A stretch of 64,000 nt of DNA from Dokdonella fugitiva (lineage in GTDB: Bacteria > Pseudomonadota > Gammaproteobacteria > Xanthomonadales > Rhodanobacteraceae): assembly GCF_004342425.1 (NCBI RefSeq), contig NZ_SLWQ01000005.1:62001-126000 (forward strand), in the 5' to 3' direction. The stretch's first letter is position 1. The number at the start of each line of letters is the position of its first letter. A program made the position numbers and the translations under genes. The notes beneath the pieces are model-generated. The model had not been told where the DNA came from and ran no database searches. It saw only the letters and a program-made list of their open reading frames with translations. This document shows, one piece after another, positions 1 to 7,656 of this stretch.

Positions 1-261
1 GCTCGTGCGCGAAACCGAATGCACCTTGCGCACGTTCTTCACCACGCCGACCGCTTCCTCGATCGGCTGGCTGATGAGGTTCTCGATCTCGAGCGGCGCC
101 GCGCCTTCGTAGTCGGTGCGCACCGTGAGGGTCGGGTACGACAGGTCCGGCAGCAGGTTGACCTTCAGTCCGGTCAGGCCGATGAGGCCGAACAGGACCA
201 GGGTCACGGTCATCATGCCGATCGTGACCCGCCGGCGGGTCGCCAGCTCGGGCAGATTCAC
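1..261 (-). CDS. RND efflux permease, N-terminal part (cut by window edge)
   Basis: Only the first 87 codons are in the window. The start is a GTG at 259-261 whose reading gives an N-terminal cytoplasmic stretch, a first membrane helix rich in Val, Leu and Gly, then KVNLLPDLSYPTLTVRT, which is typical of the first periplasmic loop of AcrB/MexB-type inner-membrane permeases. The gene overlaps the stop of the adaptor gene upstream by 4 bp (GTGA), so both are translated from one message. In the family the permease is a proton-driven trimer that works with a periplasmic adaptor and an outer-membrane channel. The substrate cannot be inferred from this fragment. Confidence 0.9.
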   Translation of the reverse strand, partial: MNLPELATRRRVTIGMMTVTLVLFGLIGLTGLKVNLLPDLSYPTLTVRTDYEGAAPLEIENLISQPIEEAVGVVKNVRKVHSVSRTS

Positions 262-1490
262 GAATGCGCCTCCGTCTTCGCGAGCGACGCCATCGCGTCG
301 GGGCTCTTGGTCGCGTTGTCGAGCACCTGCACTTCGGTGCCCTCGCGCACCGCGTTGCGGCCGATCGTGATCACGCGCTCGCCGTCGGCGAGGCCGTCGC
401 GGATCTCGATGCGGTCGCCTTCGGCGTAGCCGGTCTTGACCACGCGGCGCTTGGCGACGAATGCGGGCGATGCCGGCTTCGCGGTTTCCGCCGCGACCGC
501 CTCCCCCGCCTTGCCCTTCGGCGCGTCCTTGGCATCCTTCTTCTCGTCCTTCGGCGGCGCCGGTTCGACCACGAAGACCGAACTCACGCCGTCCTCCTCG
601 ACGATCGCGTTGCGCGGCACGACGAGCGCGTCGTGGCGCTGGTCGTAGGTGACCTCGATGCGACCGAACATGCCGGGCTTGAGCGTCGAGGTGGTGTCGC
701 GGAACGCACAGGTCACGCGGAACGTGCCGCTCGCCGCATCCACGACCGGCGCGATGCGCGCGATCGAGCCGTCGAACGACTTGCCGCCGAGCGCATCGAC
801 GCGCATGCGCACGGGCTGGCCGGCCTTGAGCGTGTCGAGGTCGCGCTCGGGCACGTTGAGCACGGCCTCGAGCGGATCGAGGTCGACGATCTGGAACAGT
901 GCCTGGTTGAGCTGCACGAGGTTGCCCACCTTGACCGAGCGCTTGGCGATCACGCCGGAGATCGGCGCGACGATGCGCGTATACGACAGGTCGAGCTGCG
1001 CGCCCTCGACGATCGCCTTCTGCGTCTCGAGGTCGTACTTCATGCTGTCGTAGTCCGCCTTCGGCGTGATCTTCAGCGCGAAGCCCTTGTCGGCCTTGTC
1101 GTAGGCGGCCTGCGCCTTCTTCAGCGCCGCCGTCGCCTGGGCGAGCTTGTTGCGCGCCGCATCGCTGTCGAGCTCGGCAAGCACCTGGCCCTTCTGCACG
1201 TGCGTGCCTTCCTCGACGAAGATCTTGAGCACGATGCCGGACGTCTTGGCGACGACCTGCGCGTCGCCGACGGCCTCGAGCGTGGCCGTGCCCGAGTAAT
1301 TGGCGGTGATCGTCTGGTGCGAAGCGGGTGCGACCTCGACGGGGATCGAAGCCTGGGTGGTGGCGTCCTTGCCCATGCCGTCGCCAACGCCGCCGCAGGC
1401 GGCCAGCAGGGCGATCGCGGCCGCGAGGGTGGAGGTGCGCAGGATGCGGAAACCGCGGGATTTCGGGGAGGCGGCGAAGTTCGGGAGCAT
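258..1490 (-). CDS. RND efflux periplasmic adaptor lipoprotein (membrane fusion protein)
   Basis: The 410-residue protein has a signal peptide ending in a lipobox (LLAAC, Cys 32), so it is probably anchored to the inner membrane as a lipoprotein. It then shows the HlyD/AcrA plan: a lipoyl half-motif (VVAKTSGIVLKIFVEEGTHV), a helical hairpin of about 60 residues, the second lipoyl half (IVAPISGVIAKRSVKVGNLV), a beta-barrel and a membrane-proximal domain. A Lys/Ala/Pro-rich insert lies near residues 315-345. It should link the downstream permease to an outer-membrane channel. The gene is first in the operon. No TetR-type regulator lies next to it in this window. Confidence 0.93.
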   Translation of the reverse strand: MLPNFAASPKSRGFRILRTSTLAAAIALLAACGGVGDGMGKDATTQASIPVEVAPASHQTITANYSGTATLEAVGDAQVVAKTSGIVLKIFVEEGTHVQKGQVLAELDSDAARNKLAQATAALKKAQAAYDKADKGFALKITPKADYDSMKYDLETQKAIVEGAQLDLSYTRIVAPISGVIAKRSVKVGNLVQLNQALFQIVDLDPLEAVLNVPERDLDTLKAGQPVRMRVDALGGKSFDGSIARIAPVVDAASGTFRVTCAFRDTTSTLKPGMFGRIEVTYDQRHDALVVPRNAIVEEDGVSSVFVVEPAPPKDEKKDAKDAPKGKAGEAVAAETAKPASPAFVAKRRVVKTGYAEGDRIEIRDGLADGERVITIGRNAVREGTEVQVLDNATKSPDAMASLAKTEAHS

Positions 1491-1520
1491 CGGAGTCGGC
1501 CTGGGAGGGGTTGACTTGGT

Positions 1521-1553
1521 GTTATAGTAGACTACATCACTATCTTAGTGCAA
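1521..1553 (-). promoter_or_regulatory. Promoter and dyad-rich operator of the RND operon
   Basis: On the minus strand TTGCAC (1553-1548) and TACTAT (1529-1524) are separated by 18 bp, a reasonable sigma-70 promoter about 35 bp before the adaptor start. The same stretch holds overlapping inverted repeats of TAGT/ACTA: GTAG-A-CTAC at 1527-1535, CACTA-TCT-TAGTG at 1538-1550 and ATAGT-N10-ACTAT at 1524-1543. Such dyads over a promoter are typical of TetR-family operators of efflux operons. The regulator is not visible here, so the assignment is inference. Confidence 0.5.
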
Positions 1554-1858
1554 TAGCCCGGACAGCCCGGCAGTCGACCCCTGGTCGTGCTTCCTTGCTG
1601 CCCCGCCGTTGCAGCAGGGGGAGGATCCTTGCGGAATGCTGCGCCGGAACCCGCGCCACGTCGTGAGCCGGTAGTCACGAGCCATGCAACGCGCGTTGGA
1701 TGCACGATCGGGGCGAATCGTTGCGTCGCGACGCGCACACGACGACGCGCGTGAGGCGCGCTTCATGCATGCGGACGGTGGCCGGCGACGAGGGTTGGCC
1801 GCTATACTCCACAGGCTTGACGCCCGAGAAGTTCAACCAACGCCGCACCGGAACGAAA
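1554..1858. other. Intergenic region between RND operon and cytochrome c pair
   Basis: This stretch of about 305 bases holds no convincing gene. The open frames that cross it have no family-like sequence. A TATACT box at 1803-1808 is placed to serve as the -10 element for the cytochrome genes, giving a leader of roughly 45 nucleotides, but I see no good -35 element 16-18 bp before it. Confidence 0.4.
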
Positions 1859-2179
1859 ATGACCCGAGCGCCTCTGCTTGCTGCTGCCCTGCTGATCACG
1901 TCCCTGCCCTGCCTCGCCGCCGAAAAAGGCGATGCGGCCGCGGGCAAAACCAAGGTCTACACCTGTGCCGGTTGCCATGGCATCCCGGGCTGGAAGAACC
2001 CGTACCCGAACTACCACGTGCCGAAGGTCGGCGGACAGAACTACGACTACCTCGTCGCGGCGCTGACCGAATACAAGAAGGGCGAGCGCGCCCACCCCAC
2101 GATGCGCGCGCAGGGCGAGAGCCTGTCCGAGCAGGACATCCGCGACATCGCCACCTACCTTTCCAGCCTCACGCCCTGA
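1859..2179 (+). CDS. Small periplasmic cytochrome c
   Basis: The protein has 106 residues with a Sec signal peptide (cleavage likely after CLAA) and a single heme site CAGCH at residues 36-40. Met 82 in HPTMRAQ is the likely sixth heme ligand. The fold is the class I cytochrome c of the c553/c5 type, an electron carrier in the periplasm. The ATG at 1859 is chosen because it starts directly at the signal peptide; an upstream in-frame start would add an unrelated Arg-rich stretch. The next gene is a paralogue 16 bp downstream, so the two are probably co-transcribed and may pass electrons to a terminal oxidase. Confidence 0.9.
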   Translation: MTRAPLLAAALLITSLPCLAAEKGDAAAGKTKVYTCAGCHGIPGWKNPYPNYHVPKVGGQNYDYLVAALTEYKKGERAHPTMRAQGESLSEQDIRDIATYLSSLTP

Positions 2180-2195
2180 GACAGGACCGCACCAG

Positions 2196-2546
2196 ATGAA
2201 GCGTTTCACCGCATCGCTGTTGATCACGACGCTCGCCGCCTGCGCGACGCCCGCCTTCGCCAAGGGCGACATCGAGGCCGGCAAGGCCAAGTCCGTGCCG
2301 TGCCAGGCCTGCCATGGCGCCGACGGCAACGCCGCCGACCCGCAGTACCCGCGTCTCGCCGGCCAGTACCACGATTACCTCGAGCGCGCGCTGCGCGAGT
2401 ACAAGACCGGCGAGCGCAAGAACCCGATCATGGCCGGCTTCGCGACGACGCTGTCCGAAGAGGACATCGTCAACGTGTCCGCGTATTTCGCCAGCCTGCC
2501 GGGCAGCAAGCTCACCGACCTGCACGACAAGGTGCAGGGCGACTGA
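2196..2546 (+). CDS. Small periplasmic cytochrome c (c553-like)
   Basis: This 116-residue protein is a paralogue of the preceding one. It has a signal peptide (ATPAFA), one heme motif CQACH at 36-40, and Met 79 in NPIMAGF as the probable axial ligand. Shared features are the YDYL/YHDYL helix and the YKTGER/YKKGER loop. It is a periplasmic electron carrier. It ends just before a strong terminator, so the pair forms a two-gene unit. Which oxidase or reductase it serves cannot be told from the window. Confidence 0.92.
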   Translation: MKRFTASLLITTLAACATPAFAKGDIEAGKAKSVPCQACHGADGNAADPQYPRLAGQYHDYLERALREYKTGERKNPIMAGFATTLSEEDIVNVSAYFASLPGSKLTDLHDKVQGD

Positions 2547-2553
2547 TCGATCC

Positions 2554-2580
2554 GGGCGCGGCGCGATGCCGCGCCCTTTT
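2554..2580 (+). terminator. Rho-independent terminator of the cytochrome c pair
   Basis: A perfect 9-bp stem, GGGCGCGGC (2554-2562) with GCCGCGCCC (2568-2576), encloses a GCGAT loop and is followed by TTTT (2577-2580). It lies 8 bp after the second cytochrome stop. There is no U-tract on the other strand, so it serves the plus-strand genes. Confidence 0.85.
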
Positions 2581-2608
2581 CATGCCGCAACCGGCTGCGC
2601 GGGGATCT

Positions 2609-3205
2609 TCAGCCGTTGGCTTGCCGCTTGTAGTACGGCGTGCTGCCGCTCGCATGATCGGTCGCGTCGGCGACCCCCGTCACCTCCGGCACGCGCGCCT
2701 TGAGCGTCTGCTCGACGCCGCCGCGCAAGGTCTTGTCGACCATGCCGCAGCCATGGCAACCGCCGCCGAACTGCAGCACGACGATGCCGTCGGCGGTCAC
2801 TTCGCGCAGGCTCACGCGCCCGCCGTGCGAAGCGAGCTGCGGATTGATCTCGCTCTCGATCACGTAGCGCACGCGCTCGACCACGCTGGCGTCCTCGCCG
2901 GGCACGCTGCCGCGCAGCGCCGGCGCGCGGATCGTCAACTCGCCGCCGGTCGCATTGCGCGTGAAGTCGATCGTCGCGCCGTCCAGGAACGGCACGCTGT
3001 GCGCGTCGACGAACAGCGAAAAGCCGTCGCACTCGACTTCCCATTCGCTGCCGTCGCGATCGCCAGGCTCGCTGAACTCGAGCTGGCAATCACCCTTCGG
3101 CGTACCCGCATCGACCGCGACGACGCGGATGCCGAGCCCCGGCAGCGCCTGCTGCTCGACCAGCTTGCGGAAATGCTCCTGCGCGGAAGCCGACAACGAA
3201 ATCAT
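2609..3205 (-). CDS. nfuA: NfuA-type Fe-S carrier protein
   Basis: The 198-residue protein combines an N-terminal degenerate A-type (HesB/IscA-like) domain, about residues 1-95, with a C-terminal NifU/Nfu domain. The Nfu domain carries the cluster-binding CxxC at Cys 150 and Cys 153 (GGGCHGCGMVDKTLRGG). The A-type domain lacks the usual three Cys, as is normal for NfuA. In this family two CxxC motifs in a dimer hold a [4Fe-4S] cluster, which is passed to apo-proteins, especially under oxidative stress or iron shortage. The ATG at 3205 starts at MISLSASAQE, as in NfuA relatives; the upstream in-frame extension has no such similarity. The gene is convergent with the cytochromes c. Confidence 0.92.
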   Translation of the reverse strand: MISLSASAQEHFRKLVEQQALPGLGIRVVAVDAGTPKGDCQLEFSEPGDRDGSEWEVECDGFSLFVDAHSVPFLDGATIDFTRNATGGELTIRAPALRGSVPGEDASVVERVRYVIESEINPQLASHGGRVSLREVTADGIVVLQFGGGCHGCGMVDKTLRGGVEQTLKARVPEVTGVADATDHASGSTPYYKRQANG

Positions 3206-3301
3206 GATGCTTGCCTTGCCCAATGCTCGTGATGAAAAGTGCGGCCAGGGACGGCCGCCCCGCTTTTCGCGGACTGGACGTCCGCACCAATACAGCACCA
3301 G

Positions 3302-3339
3302 TTTAGTACTGAATTGACCCGCCGTCATCCGCCTATACT
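3302..3339. promoter_or_regulatory. Candidate operator and promoter between nfuA and the pterin dehydratase gene
   Basis: A near-perfect palindrome TTTAGTACTGAA sits at 3302-3313 between two divergent genes. A TATACT -10 box at 3334-3339 is well placed for the plus-strand gene, with TTGACC at 3314-3319 as a possible -35 element, although the 14-bp spacing is short. The palindrome is about 100 bp upstream of nfuA, where an iron or Fe-S regulator could act. That role is a guess; the dyad itself is seen directly. Confidence 0.35.
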
Positions 3340-3369
3340 CGAATGACCTCTTCGGACGGATATCCCGAC

Positions 3370-3717
3370 ATGGCCTTCTCGATCGAATCGCTGCGCGCGC
3401 AGCATTGTGTTCCACGCAAGGGCAAGGACGCCGGCCTCGACGCGGCCGGGATCGCCGACGCGCTCGCCGTGCTGCCCGGGTGGGAACGCACGGCCGACGG
3501 CGGCGGCATCCGCAAGGAATTCCGTTTCCCCGACTACTTCCGCACGATGGCGTTCGTCAACGCGGTCGCTTCGATCGCGCATCGCGAGGACCATCATCCG
3601 GACCTCGAAGTCCATTACGACCGCTGCGTCGTGCACTACTCGACCCACGACGTCGGTGGACTCTCGCTCAACGACGTCATCTGCGCAGCGCGGGTCGAGG
3701 ACATCCGCGCGGCGTGA
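3370..3717 (+). CDS. phhB: Pterin-4a-carbinolamine dehydratase
   Basis: The 115-residue protein matches the PCD/DCoH family in length and in its signature EFRFPDYFRTMAFVNAVA followed by HREDHHPDLEV and a late STHDVGGLSLNDV. The paired His residues in AHREDHHP are the dehydratase active-site residues. It dehydrates 4a-hydroxytetrahydropterin formed by aromatic amino acid hydroxylases, and in bacteria without phenylalanine hydroxylase it may act in other pterin recycling. The start at 3370 is preferred over an ATG at 3343 because it is preceded by GGACGGA and because the TATACT box would place the transcript start near 3346. No hydroxylase gene is in the window. Confidence 0.9.
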   Translation: MAFSIESLRAQHCVPRKGKDAGLDAAGIADALAVLPGWERTADGGGIRKEFRFPDYFRTMAFVNAVASIAHREDHHPDLEVHYDRCVVHYSTHDVGGLSLNDVICAARVEDIRAA

Positions 3718-3766
3718 CGCACGCGCGCCTCCACGGGCGCGCAGGCAAGGCGCCAACGGATCGCGC

Positions 3767-5167
3767 ATGAGCATCGCGCTCGCCTGGTTCCGCCGCGACC
3801 TGCGCCTCGCCGACAATCCGGCGCTCGCCGCCGCGCTCGCCGCGCACGACCACGTCGTGCCCGTCTACGTGCACGCGCCGCACGAGGAAGCGCCGTGGCC
3901 AGCGGGCGCGGCCAGCCGCTGCTGGCTGCACCGTTCGCTCGTGGCGCTCGATCGCGACCTGCGTGCCCGTGGCTCGACCCTGCACGTGTACGCCGGCGAC
4001 AGCCTGGCGACGCTGCGCGAAGTCGCTGCCGCGACGGGTGCGCACGCCGTCTACTGGAACCGCCTGTACGAACCGGCGGCGCGCGCGCGCGACGCATCGG
4101 TGGAGCAGGCGCTGCGCGCCGATGGCCTCGGTGTGCACGGCTTCAATTCCGCGCTGTTGTGCGAGCCGTGGGCCATCGCGACCGCGTCGGGTGGCCCGTA
4201 TCGCGTGTTCACACCGTATTGGCGCAACCTGCGTGCGCGCCTCGAGCCGCGTCCACCGCTGCCGGCACCGCACCGCATGCCTGCGACCGCCCCGGCGACG
4301 GCGCCGATCGATGCGCTCGACCTGCTGCCGCGCAGGCGCTGGGACGCCGGTTTCGATGCGGCCTGGCGGCCCGGCGAAGCCGGCGCGGAAGTCGCCTTGC
4401 AGCGATTCCTCGACGAAGCGCTCGGCGGCTACGCGGTCGCGCGCGACGTGCCCTCCGTGGCCGGCACCTCGCGCCTTTCGCCGCACCTGCATTTCGGCGA
4501 GATATCGCCCATGCGCATCGCATGGGAAATCGAACACGCGCGCGTCGACGGCAAGGAAGCATTCCTGCGCGAGCTCGGCTGGCGCGAGTTCTCGCACCAT
4601 CTGCTGTTCCATTTTCCCGCCAGCTCCGAACGGAACCTCGATCCCGCGTTCGACGCCTATCCGTGGGCGCGCATCGAGCCACGGCAGCTTCGCCGCTGGC
4701 AACAGGGTCGCACCGGCATGCCGATCGTCGACGCGGGCATGCGCGAGTTGTGGGCGACCGGCTGGATGCACAACCGCGTGCGCATGCTGGTCGCCTCGTT
4801 CCTGACCAAGAACCTGCGCCAGCACTGGTTGCACGGCGCACGCTGGTTCTGGGACACGCTCGTCGACGCCGACCTCGCCAACAACACGCAAGGTTGGCAG
4901 TGGACCGCCGGCACGGGCGCGGACGCGGCGCCGTATTTCCGCATCTTCAATCCCGTCACGCAGGGCGAGCGATTCGATCCCGACGGCACCTACATCCGTC
5001 GCTGGGTGCCCGAACTCGCCGCGTTCGACGCGCGCGCGATCCATCGGCCGTGGACCGTCCCCGCGGCACTTCGGCGCAGCGGCTATCCCGCACCGATCAT
5101 CGACCTCGGCGCAAGCCGTGCCGCCGCGCTCGCCGGTTACGAGTCGATGCGACGCGCCGAACGCTGA
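3767..5167 (+). CDS. phrB: Deoxyribodipyrimidine photolyase (class I CPD type)
   Basis: The 466-residue protein has an N-terminal Rossmann antenna domain (MSIALAWFRRDLRLADNPAL) and a C-terminal helical FAD domain. Family signatures include RLSPHLHFGEISP, ELGWREFSHHLLFHFP, GWMHNRVRMLVASFLTKNL and WDTLVDADLANNTQGWQW. The Trp residues of the electron-transfer chain are present in the last two. The enzyme uses blue light and reduced FAD to split cyclobutane pyrimidine dimers. It follows the pterin dehydratase by 49 bp on the same strand, so the two may share a transcript. A cryptochrome role cannot be excluded, but the motifs favour repair. Confidence 0.93.
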   Translation: MSIALAWFRRDLRLADNPALAAALAAHDHVVPVYVHAPHEEAPWPAGAASRCWLHRSLVALDRDLRARGSTLHVYAGDSLATLREVAAATGAHAVYWNRLYEPAARARDASVEQALRADGLGVHGFNSALLCEPWAIATASGGPYRVFTPYWRNLRARLEPRPPLPAPHRMPATAPATAPIDALDLLPRRRWDAGFDAAWRPGEAGAEVALQRFLDEALGGYAVARDVPSVAGTSRLSPHLHFGEISPMRIAWEIEHARVDGKEAFLRELGWREFSHHLLFHFPASSERNLDPAFDAYPWARIEPRQLRRWQQGRTGMPIVDAGMRELWATGWMHNRVRMLVASFLTKNLRQHWLHGARWFWDTLVDADLANNTQGWQWTAGTGADAAPYFRIFNPVTQGERFDPDGTYIRRWVPELAAFDARAIHRPWTVPAALRRSGYPAPIIDLGASRAAALAGYESMRRAER

Positions 5168-5395
5168 GCGGAAGCATCGCGGCCGCTCCCGCGGAGCGCG
5201 GCGCACGACATCCGTGCAGGCGCGCACCCTGTGCGCGAACGTTGCGCCCCGACGGCCGGCGCTTCGACGACGTCCGCTTCCCGGGTCGCGTCCACCGCGA
5301 ACGGGAACCTTCGAATTGTCGACCGGTGAAGACGGTTGCCCCCGCATCGCGCACGACGACGTGCGAGCCTGGCTGCGCGTCGGCGCCGCTTCGGC

Positions 5396-5416
5396 AGGAG
5401 CGGCTTCAGCCGCGAC
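5396..5416. repeat. REP-like palindromic repeat
   Basis: The sequence AGGAGCGGCTTCAGCCGCGAC contains the hairpin GCGGCT-TC-AGCCGC (5400-5413). I recall closely similar GGAGCGGCTT(C/T)AGCCGC elements as frequent intergenic repeats in Xanthomonadales and pseudomonads. It overlaps the end of the minus-strand HAD gene, whose stop codon (5406-5408) lies in the hairpin loop and arm. The rest of 5168-5395 holds nothing I can recognise. Confidence 0.55.
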
Positions 5417-6116
5417 GATCGAACGCGGCCAGCGCGGCCGCGATGCCCGCGGGGCCGTCGACGGTGGCGACGCGCGGGTGGCCGCTCTCCACGCCGTGCT
5501 GCAGTTCGTGTTCCCAGGTCACGTGGTAGGGCATGTGGATGCCGTACCCACCAAGGCCGATCACCGGCTCGATGTCCGAGCGCAGCGAGTTGCCGACCAT
5601 CGCGAACGCCGGCGCGGCGACGGCGCATTCGGCGAGCACGCGCGCGTAGCTGCGTTCGTCCTTCTCCGAAACGATCTCGATGCGATGGAACAGGTCGGCG
5701 AGGCCGCTCTGCTCCACCTTGCGCTCCTGGTGGAACAGGTCGCCCTTGGTGACGAGCACGATGCAATGGCGCGAGGCGACGTCCTCGACCGCGGCGCGGA
5801 TGCCGTCGAGCAGCTCGACCGGATGATCGAGGATCGCACGCCCGAGCTCGACGATGCGGTGGATGTCGCGCGAGGCGATCCTGCCGGCGGTGACCTCGAT
5901 CGCGGCTTCGATCATCGACAGGGTCATGCCTTTCGCGCCGTAGCCGAACAGCACGAGGTTGCGCCGCTCGACCGCGTGCAGGCGTGCGCGCACCGACGCG
6001 TCGGCGACGTCGATGTAAGCCGAGACGATGCGCTCGAACTCCGCACCGGCGTGCTGGTAGTAGCCTTCGCTGTGCCAGAGCGTGTCGTCGCCGTCGAAAC
6101 CGACCAGTTCGATCAT
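5406..6116 (-). CDS. HAD-family phosphatase
   Basis: The 236-residue protein starts with the HAD motif I in the form GFDGDDTLWHSE, where Asp 8 is the nucleophile and Asp 10 the general acid. It continues with a helical cap and a VLVTKGDLFHQERK motif II/III region, then FAMVGNSLRSDIEPV (motif IV). It is most likely a soluble phosphatase of small phosphorylated metabolites. The start codon overlaps the stop of the MocR-type regulator gene by 4 bp, so they are translated together. The C-terminus runs into a REP-like repeat. The substrate is unknown. Confidence 0.82.
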   Translation of the reverse strand: MIELVGFDGDDTLWHSEGYYQHAGAEFERIVSAYIDVADASVRARLHAVERRNLVLFGYGAKGMTLSMIEAAIEVTAGRIASRDIHRIVELGRAILDHPVELLDGIRAAVEDVASRHCIVLVTKGDLFHQERKVEQSGLADLFHRIEIVSEKDERSYARVLAECAVAAPAFAMVGNSLRSDIEPVIGLGGYGIHMPYHVTWEHELQHGVESGHPRVATVDGPAGIAAALAAFDRRG

Positions 6117-7561
6117 GGGCGTGTCCTCTTGTGCGCGCCGCGTCGCGCCAGTGTGTCGGCGAGGCGACCGAGCACGCGCAGGCCATCCTCGATCCGCGAG
6201 GTCCAGGCAAGCCCGAGGCCGAGCCGCACGTGGCCGCGGTAGTCGCCGCGCAACGAGAACAGGTGCCCGGGCAGGCAGCCGATGCCGCGCGCGGCGCCGG
6301 CCTCGAGCAGGGCCTGCCCTTCGACGCCGCCGCCGAGTTCGAGCCAGAGCGTCATGCCACCGGCCGGCTCGGACACGCGCGTGTCGGCGGGCCAATGGCG
6401 GCGGACCGCATCGCGCCAGCGCTGAGAGTTCGCCGCGAGTTCCCGGCGAAGGCGACGCAAGGCACGATCGAAGTCGTGCCGCGCGAGGTACTCGGCGATC
6501 GCGCGCTGCGGCAGGCTCGCCGTCGCGACCGAGGAAAAGCACTTCGCGCGCACGATGGCGTCCGTGTGTGCGCCGGCGAGCGCCCAGCCGATGCGCAGGC
6601 CCGGCGCGAGCGTCTTCGAATACGAGCTGCACGTGATCACGCTCGTGCTTCCCGCGTAGCGGCGCAGCGGCGGCGGGCGCTCGCCCGTGTAGGCGAGTTC
6701 GCCGTAGAGGTCGTCCTCGATCACCGTGACGCCGTGCTCGCCGCAGGCGGCGACGATCGCGCGCTTGTCGTCCTCGCCCGTGAGGCTGCCGCTCGGGTTG
6801 TTGAAATTGGGCACCAGCACGGCCGCGGCCACCCGATGGCGCGCGAGCACGGCGCGCACGGCGGCGGCGTCGATGCCGGCGCCGACGCGGTTGGGCACTT
6901 CGATCGCGCGCAGGCCGAGCGCGGCGATCGCCTGCAGGATGCCATAGTAGGTCGGCGTTTCGATGAGCACGACGTCGCCCGCGCGCGTGACGCTGCGCAG
7001 GGCCAGCGTGATCGCTTCCATCGCTCCCGCGGTGATCACCACCTCGCCGGGATCGACTTCGACACCGCAGTGCAGGTAGCGCCGCGCGATGCACTCGCGC
7101 AGTGCCGGGAGGCCCTGCGGCGCCCCGTACGCGAGGGCGAGTCCGGGGTCGCGTCGCAACACGTGCGAGGCCGCCGCGGCGATCGCCCGGACCGGCAACA
7201 GTTCCGCCGCCGGCGTCGTCACGTGCAAGGGCAACAGGTCCTCGCGCGAGAGCACGTCGAGCACGTCGAGCAGGGCGGGATTGCGCAGTGCCTGCGGCGC
7301 GCGGGCCTGCAGGCGCGGCAAGCGTGCCTGCGGCGGCCGCAGCGCGGCAGCGCGCACGAAATAGCCGGAGCGCTCGCGCGCCTCGACGAGCCCTTCGCGC
7401 TCGAGCCGCAGGTACGCCTCCACCGCAGTCGCAATGCTCACCCGCTCCTGCCGGCCGAGCCGCCGCAAGGACGGCAGGCGCTCGCCCGGACGCAGCAGGC
7501 CGCGGCGGATCTGCGCGCCCAGGCGTCCGGCGAGGTCTTCGTAGAGCAAGGTCGAGGCCAT
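6113..7561 (-). CDS. MocR-type transcriptional regulator (GntR/aminotransferase fusion)
   Basis: The 482-residue protein joins an N-terminal GntR winged helix (about residues 1-75, LRPGERLPSLRRLG) to a fold-type I aminotransferase domain. That domain has the PLP lysine in SSYSKTLAPGLRIGW and the binding motifs FNNPSG and EDDLYGEL. This is the MocR/GabR/PdxR class, in which PLP or an amino-acid aldimine is the signal. Direct repeats in the divergent promoter region look like its operator. Its probable targets are the divergent EamA exporter and itself with the HAD gene. A role in amino acid or vitamin B6-linked export is plausible but not shown. Confidence 0.9.
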   Translation of the reverse strand: MASTLLYEDLAGRLGAQIRRGLLRPGERLPSLRRLGRQERVSIATAVEAYLRLEREGLVEARERSGYFVRAAALRPPQARLPRLQARAPQALRNPALLDVLDVLSREDLLPLHVTTPAAELLPVRAIAAAASHVLRRDPGLALAYGAPQGLPALRECIARRYLHCGVEVDPGEVVITAGAMEAITLALRSVTRAGDVVLIETPTYYGILQAIAALGLRAIEVPNRVGAGIDAAAVRAVLARHRVAAAVLVPNFNNPSGSLTGEDDKRAIVAACGEHGVTVIEDDLYGELAYTGERPPPLRRYAGSTSVITCSSYSKTLAPGLRIGWALAGAHTDAIVRAKCFSSVATASLPQRAIAEYLARHDFDRALRRLRRELAANSQRWRDAVRRHWPADTRVSEPAGGMTLWLELGGGVEGQALLEAGAARGIGCLPGHLFSLRGDYRGHVRLGLGLAWTSRIEDGLRVLGRLADTLARRGAHKRTRP

Positions 7562-7566
7562 GTCAT

Positions 7567-7608
7567 CTGTACTGGTCTAGTTTCATGATATCTGATCCTG
7601 TACCGGTC
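7567..7608. promoter_or_regulatory. Direct-repeat operator for the MocR-type regulator
   Basis: CTGTACTGGTC (7567-7577) and CTGTACCGGTC (7598-7608) match in 10 of 11 positions and are spaced 31 bp start to start, three helical turns. They lie in the 95-bp divergent region between the regulator and the EamA exporter. Two same-orientation half-sites on one DNA face are the usual operator plan of MocR dimers. The first repeat starts 6 bp from the regulator start codon, so binding would block its own transcription or initiation. Confidence 0.65.
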
Positions 7609-7656
7609 GTCGCGCGAGCCCTACGCTGGCCTCGTTCCCCTTGCCGGCTGCGACCG

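Noticed and set aside
264-1514. Long plus-strand open frame opposite the efflux adaptor
   Set aside because: It is the antisense shadow of the adaptor gene in high-GC DNA, rich in Arg, His and Asp with no family motifs.
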